A stretch of 64,000 nt of DNA, from NCBI GenBank assembly GCA_965153355.1, contig OZ231126.1, positions 27,218,001 through 27,282,000 of the forward strand, written 5' to 3'. Position numbers and translations under genes: made by a program. Shown here in pieces: positions 60,368 to 64,000 of this stretch; within the stretch, counting starts at the first letter, position 1, and each line of letters opens with the position of its first letter. Source of the stretch: Flaccisagitta enflata. Taxonomy: Eukaryota; Chaetognatha; Sagittoidea; Aphragmophora. The notes under the pieces were generated by a model. It searched no databases and was not told the DNA's origin. It saw only the letters and a program-made list of their open reading frames with translations.

Positions 60368-63300
60368 GAGACAGACAGACAGACAGACAGAAAAAGAATG
60401 CTTTCCAGTTTTGACTTGATCACCATGGATAGACTGATGGACCAACAGACCAACGGATGGACTGACAAACGGATGGACAAAGCCTCTTATAGATTCTACG
60501 ACTAAAAGAGTGAGAGACTTTGCTGCCAGCATGCACAATCATCATCTGGGACAATTTGAAGTTTACATAGACTTGAATACCTTAATTCCTCATTTTTGGG
60601 AAAAATGTGAAAAATGTAAAAAAATAAAAAAAGATTCAGAAAATCATAGCTCCAAAACTATTGATCGCACAGAATTCTGCTTGGCGTCATCTGAAAGAGG
60701 AGATTTAGCTCTTTCTTAGCTATTAATTTCATGCGTAGTGTCATTCGGCCCGAAAAGCAGATCAACTTCCTCAAACTCCTCATGAGAGAAAGGGAAAATC
60801 GATTTCCGCCGTAGGTCTCAAAAAGCCGAAGGTATTCTTCAACTTTTTTCCAAATAACTACTAGAATATCGATATTTAAAAAGATACAATTAAGGAACAT
60901 TACTCCAAATTAGATTTGCTACAATTTTCCCACAGTATGTTCAATAAGAATATTGCTCGTTTAGCTGTTGCTAGGGAGCATCACACCCAGAAACTGCTAA
61001 ATGATGCTCCCTAGCAATGGCTAAACAAGTGATATTTTTACAGAACATACTGTGGGCAAGTTGTTATAAATTTGATTTTAAGGAATGTTCCCTCATATTT
61101 GTGAAAATTTTGATATCATAGCAGTTATGACTGTTTGAAAAAATAATTTTGGTTTCTATAGCAACCAACAAACTCAGGGACACAAGCATTAATTGAGCAA
61201 CTTATATTTGAAATATCAATTTTGTAAAAAAATCTTGAAAGAGTATGGGTCCGCGACTGGGGACAATCAGCGTTGTCAAACGGCGTTGTCAAACGGCGTT
61301 GTCAAACGGCGTTGTCAAACGGCGTTGTCAAACGGCGTTGTCAAACGGCGTTGTCAAACGGCGTTGTCAAACGGCGTTGTCAAACGGCGTTGTCAAACGG
61401 CGTTGTCAAACGGCGTTGTCAAACGGCGTTGTCAAACGGCGTTGTCAAACGGCGTTGTCAAACGGCGTTGTCAGACGGAGTTGTCATACGGAGTTGTCAT
61501 ACGGAGTTGTCATACGGCGTTGTCATACGGCGTTGTAACACCGCGTTGTAACACCGCGTTGTAACACGGCGTTGTAACACGGCGTTGTAACACGGCGTTG
61601 TAACGGCGTTGTAAAACGGCATTGTAAAACGGCGTTGTCAAACGGCGTTGTCAAACGGCGTTGTCAAACGGCGTTGTCAAACGACGTTGTCAAACGACGT
61701 TGTCAAACGACGTTGTCAAACGACGTTGTCAAACGACGTTGTCAAACGACGTTGTCAAACGACATTGTCAAACGACATTGTCAAACGACATTATCAAACG
61801 ACTTTATCAAACAACATTGTCAAATGACATTGTCGGTTGAAAAATGCCGAAGTTATGCACATTTTTCACTTTTTGGCTGGTAGGCTAGTTGGGTGGAGGG
61901 TAGTTGGATGGTAGGCTGGTTTGGCCGGTTAGCATGCTAAAATCTATACAATTCAAATACATATGTTGATTCCTTCCATTAAGAGACTACATACCAAGTT
62001 TCAACCATATCGGTTGAAAAATACCGAAGTTATCCACGTTTTTAACTTTTAGGCTGGTAGGGTAGTTAGGTGGTAGGCTGGTTTGGCCGGTTAGCATGCT
62101 AAAACCTTTACAATTCAAATACATATGTTGAGTTCTTTCATTTAGTGACTACATACCGAGTTTCAACCAAATTGGTTGAAAAATGACTAAGTTGTGCACG
62201 TTTTTCGCTTTTAGGCTGGTAGGCTGGTTGGGTGGTAGGCCGGTTTGGCCGGTTAACATGCTAAAATCTGTACAGATCAAATACATATGTTGAGTCCATC
62301 CATTTAGAGACTACATACCAAGTTTCAACCAAATCGGTTGAAAAATGCCAGAGTTATGCATATTTTTCACTTTTAGGCTGGTAGGCTAGTTGGGTGGTAG
62401 GCTGGTTTAACCGGTTAGCATGCTAAAATCTATACAATTCAAATACATATGTTGAGTCCTTCCATTTAGAGACTAGATACCAAGTTTCAACCAAATCGGT
62501 TGAAAAATGCCGAAGTTATGCACATTTTTAACTTTTAGGCTGGTAGGCCAGTTGGGTGGTAGGCTGGTTTGGCCGGTTAGCATGCTAAAACCTTTACAAT
62601 TCAAATACATATGTTGAGTTCTTTCATTTACAGACTACATACCGAGTTTCAACCAAATTGGTTGAAAAATGACGAAGTTGTGCACGTTTTTCGCTTTAAG
62701 GCTGGTAGGCTGGTTGGGTGGTAGGCCGGTTTGGCCGGTTAACATGCTAAAATCTGTACAGATCAAATACATATGTTGAGTCCTTCCATCTAGAGACTAC
62801 ATACCGAGTTTCAACCAAATCGGTTGAAAAATGCCGAAGTTATGCACGTTTTTCACTTTTAGGCTGGTAGGCTGGTTGGGCCGGTTGGGTGGGTCGGATC
62901 ATGACATACGCATAGGATGTAAAGCGGCTTACCCTAGTACAACTTCCCTCCAAATATGAAGCAAATCGGTCAAGGCGTTCAAAAGTTAGCCCATTTTTAA
63001 AAGTGTGGACAACGACGACGACAACAACGACGACGACGACACCCACCCGCCTCGAATTATAGTCCGCGTCGGAATGGTATTCCGTCGCGGACAATAAAAT
63101 TAAGTTACTTTAATAACTTCCTCCAGTTTAGACTCTTTTTCCACGAACCTCACTGAAAATAAACGTGATATGCCGATACCATCTCAGATACCCTGCGCTG
63201 TCACTGCCACACTCACTGTCGTGTAATTTACATCCATCAGGATGCTTGGAATTGGTGAAAACAACCCTATGCCATTGGCAATGGTGAAAATACCCCAATG

Positions 63301-63795
63301 TATTATTAATTTTACCATACCAGGCATCTTGATAGGCGTGGGGTGCATAGAACGGACCACAAATTTACAATTGCACATAGATTGTATTGTAGAACGATAT
63401 TCAAGTTCCTATATCATAAAATAAATATAATACTTTCTTCTCGATTTTACTCTCGTTTTTCTGCTGCTCGACTGTTGGCCATTGGTCTCATTGAAAAGGG
63501 ACCCCCAAACATAGTTTCCGTATCCCCCCAGGTGGCCGATGATCGCATGGCGCTCGTGACGTCTTCTTCCGCCGACGCGTTTGGAGACGTGGATTTTGGT
63601 AGCGGCAACTCTAAAAACTCTCGCCTTCCCCCCGAATGGTAAGACTAGACTAAACATACTACTAAGCTAGAGGTAGAGATACTGGTTCGAGAAATCACCG
63701 CCCACTTGTCTCGAAAACTGTCATTCATTACCATTCACACAGGGTCGACGGGGTGGAGGAAATCCAGTACGAGATCTCGCGCATAAAACAAAGAA
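57781..63795 (+). CDS. STX16: Syntaxin-16, N-terminal exons (continues past window edge)
   Basis: Three exons of a Qa-SNARE that acts in endosome-to-trans-Golgi fusion. Exon 1, 57781-57861, reads MATRSLTDVFVLMRNNAMQ then NRYIFSEQ and ends at CAG|GTGAGT. Exon 2, 63532-63638, begins VADDRMALVTSSS after TATCCCCCCAG and ends LPPE plus two bases at TG|GTAAGA. Exon 3, 63743-63795, reads (W)VDGVEEIQYEISRIKQR and ends in phase 1 at GAA|GTAAGA. The joined text matches syntaxin-16 closely: the MATRxLTDxFxLxRNN start (the N-peptide region that binds Sec1/Munc18-type VPS45 in this family), ADDRMALV, and PPxWVDGVxEIQYxxxRIKQ. The segment between EQ and ADDRMALV found in some vertebrate isoforms is absent. 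The Habc remainder, SNARE motif and membrane anchor must lie beyond 64000. The first intron, 5670 bp, contains palindromes, microsatellites and a full family K element. Confidence 0.93.
57862..59497. other. STX16 intron 1, proximal part
   Basis: AT-rich. A degraded family A copy spans about 58903-59025 (GACACGCAACTC, GGTCCGTCCGTCCATC, GCGCATTTCTGACCCTGC, ATGCGCGTTTCTGACCC). Nothing else is recognised. Confidence 0.5.
59498..60087. mobile_element. Inverted-repeat element in STX16 intron 1 (590 bp)
   Basis: GGGTGATCAATCTCAAAGTG mirrors the right end CACTTTGAGATTGATCACCC. Inner matches include GGGAAAAGTATTAAGCT, ATATGCATCA and GAGATCAATTTTCT. No ORF. Confidence 0.9.
60273..60393. repeat. (GA)n then (CAGA)n microsatellite
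   Basis: GA run 60277-60317, GAAA, then about 15 CAGA units with one interruption. Confidence 0.95.
60415..60508 (+). mobile_element. Family A right-half fragment
   Basis: ATGGACCAACAGACCAACGG run, AAAGCCTCTTATAGA, TTCTACGACTAAAAG; the hairpin is reduced. Confidence 0.6.
60855..61125. mobile_element. Foldback element, copy 2
   Basis: GGAACATTACTCCAAATTAG and TTTGCTACAATTTTCCCACA face their inverses (TGTGGGCAAGTTGTTATAAA, TTAAGGAATGTTCC). The centre is GCTAGGGAGCATCA/TGATGCTCCCTAGC. Same family as 3220-3585. Confidence 0.85.
61268..61832. repeat. 13-bp minisatellite GGCGTTGTCAAAC
   Basis: About 43 units. The first 16 or so are identical, then variants follow in blocks: GGAGTTGTCATAC, GGCGTTGTAACAC, GGCGTTGTCAAAC again, GACGTTGTCAAAC, GACATTGTCAAAC. 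As 13 is not a multiple of 3, all three frames give a 13-residue repeat; these frames are not genes. Confidence 0.97.
61833..62880. repeat. 162-bp tandem satellite, about 6.5 units
   Basis: The CATATGTTGA landmark falls at 61960, 62122, 62284, 62446, 62608 and 62770, i.e. exactly every 162 bp. Units contain GGTTGAAAAATGCCGAAGTT, GCACGTTTTTCACTTTTAGG, GGCTGGTAGGCTGGTTGGGT and GGCCGGTTAGCATGCTAAAA. Confidence 0.95.
63097..63531. other. STX16 intron 1, distal part
   Basis: Ends in the polypyrimidine tract and acceptor TATCCCCCCAG. A hydrophobic plus frame at 63242-63424 and a minus frame over the same bases exist, but neither has support as an exon. Confidence 0.5.
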
Positions 63796-63867
63796 GTAAG
63801 ACGCAATCTTTTCATTTCTATTGACGTCATTCGTCGTTCCATTGCAACCAAATGATTTCCCCTGTTT

Positions 63868-64000
63868 AGTAGCTTGCACGCATCTGTATAACCGGCTATG
63901 TCGGCCCGTCCGTCCGTGGGTCGGTTTTCCATTACTGCTCCTGCCCAAATGCCTTTTCATCACTACCCAAGCCTACCCGCTTTTGCTCCGCGCGTGACTG
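63868..64000 (-). mobile_element. Family A/B copy at the window edge
   Basis: TTTAGTAGCTTGCACGCATCTGTATAACC, CCGTCCGTCCGTGGGTCGGT, TTACTGCTCCTGCCCAAATG, CGCGCGTGACTG at the last bases. It lies in STX16 intron 3 and is cut by the window end. Confidence 0.65.

Larger units (their letters stand above)
61231..63096 (+). mobile_element. Family K element, copy 2 (younger, 1.87 kb)
   Basis: Start TTGAAAGAGTATGGGTCCGC with GTCCGCGAC at 61249-61257. It then carries a 13-bp array, a 162-bp array and a tail (CCCTCCAAATATGAAGCAAA, GACGACGACAACAACGACGA). The end is a hairpin, GTCCGCGTCGGAAT facing ATTCCGTCGCGGAC (one mismatch), whose last nine bases GTCGCGGAC (63084-63092) are the exact inverse of the start. 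It has no transposase ORF, so it is non-autonomous. Confidence 0.8.

Noticed and set aside
61193-61883. Array of 13-residue repeats (CQTALSNGVVKRR)
   Set aside because: A 13-bp unit gives this in every frame; all three frames are open only because the unit lacks stops.
63242-63424. Possible membrane protein exon within STX16 intron 1
   Set aside because: Short hydrophobic frame, open on both strands, with no splice partners; any resemblance to small four-span proteins is too weak to use.
63409-63657. Minus-strand reading of the STX16 exon 2 region
   Set aside because: The plus-strand reading has matching splice sites and a clear syntaxin-16 match, so the minus frame is a shadow.

Overview
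The window comes from an animal nuclear genome, probably an invertebrate. The coding parts are split by GT-AG introns and encode clear metazoan families: the N-terminal exons of syntaxin-16, a CMTM-type MARVEL four-span membrane protein and a CREB3-like bZIP factor. The rest is very rich in simple repeats, minisatellites and palindromic (foldback or MITE-like) elements. I found no prokaryotic features, rRNA, CRISPR array or intact transposase gene. The species cannot be fixed from the sequence; a short interstitial CCCTAA run argues weakly for a TTAGGG-telomere lineage.

Layout. 1-9.8 kb: minisatellites, microsatellites, nested inverted-repeat elements (one a hAT-like insertion with an 8-bp duplication) and many copies of a roughly 150-220 bp dispersed element (here 'family A/B'). 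9.88-12.83 kb (minus): a four-exon gene for a small secreted His-rich protein, not recognised. 13-24 kb: a short ORF beside a tRNA-like relic, a 1.7 kb palindrome, more family A copies, telomere-like sequence and a TIR-flanked minisatellite. 24.22-27.25 kb (minus): the CREB3-like gene with long poly-Asn tracts. 27.3-54 kb: almost all repeats, including two large palindromes carrying 'family J' ends, a satellite-bearing element ('family K'), a 1.4 kb tandem duplication rich in GTAT, and a 4.9 kb palindrome holding a series of 20-bp-unit minisatellite elements ('family C'). 54.2-57.1 kb (minus): five-exon CMTM-like gene. 57.78 kb to the right edge (plus): syntaxin-16, whose 5.7 kb first intron carries the youngest-looking family K element.

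The genes do not form an operon or one pathway. CREB3-like factors control secretory-pathway capacity, syntaxin-16 acts in endosome-to-trans-Golgi fusion and CMTM proteins act in membrane traffic, but the link by position is probably chance. CMTM and STX16 are divergent, with start codons 682 bp apart.

The most unusual signal is in the repeats. Family A/B copies carry a near-terminal hairpin whose stem differs between subfamilies (GTCGCG, GTTGCG, GGTGCG, GATGCG), with matching changes in the partner arm and in a third arm at the other end, giving exact 9-11 bp inverted matches in several copies. The much larger family K elements carry the same arms. This looks like a structurally constrained terminal signal shared by otherwise unrelated non-autonomous elements.
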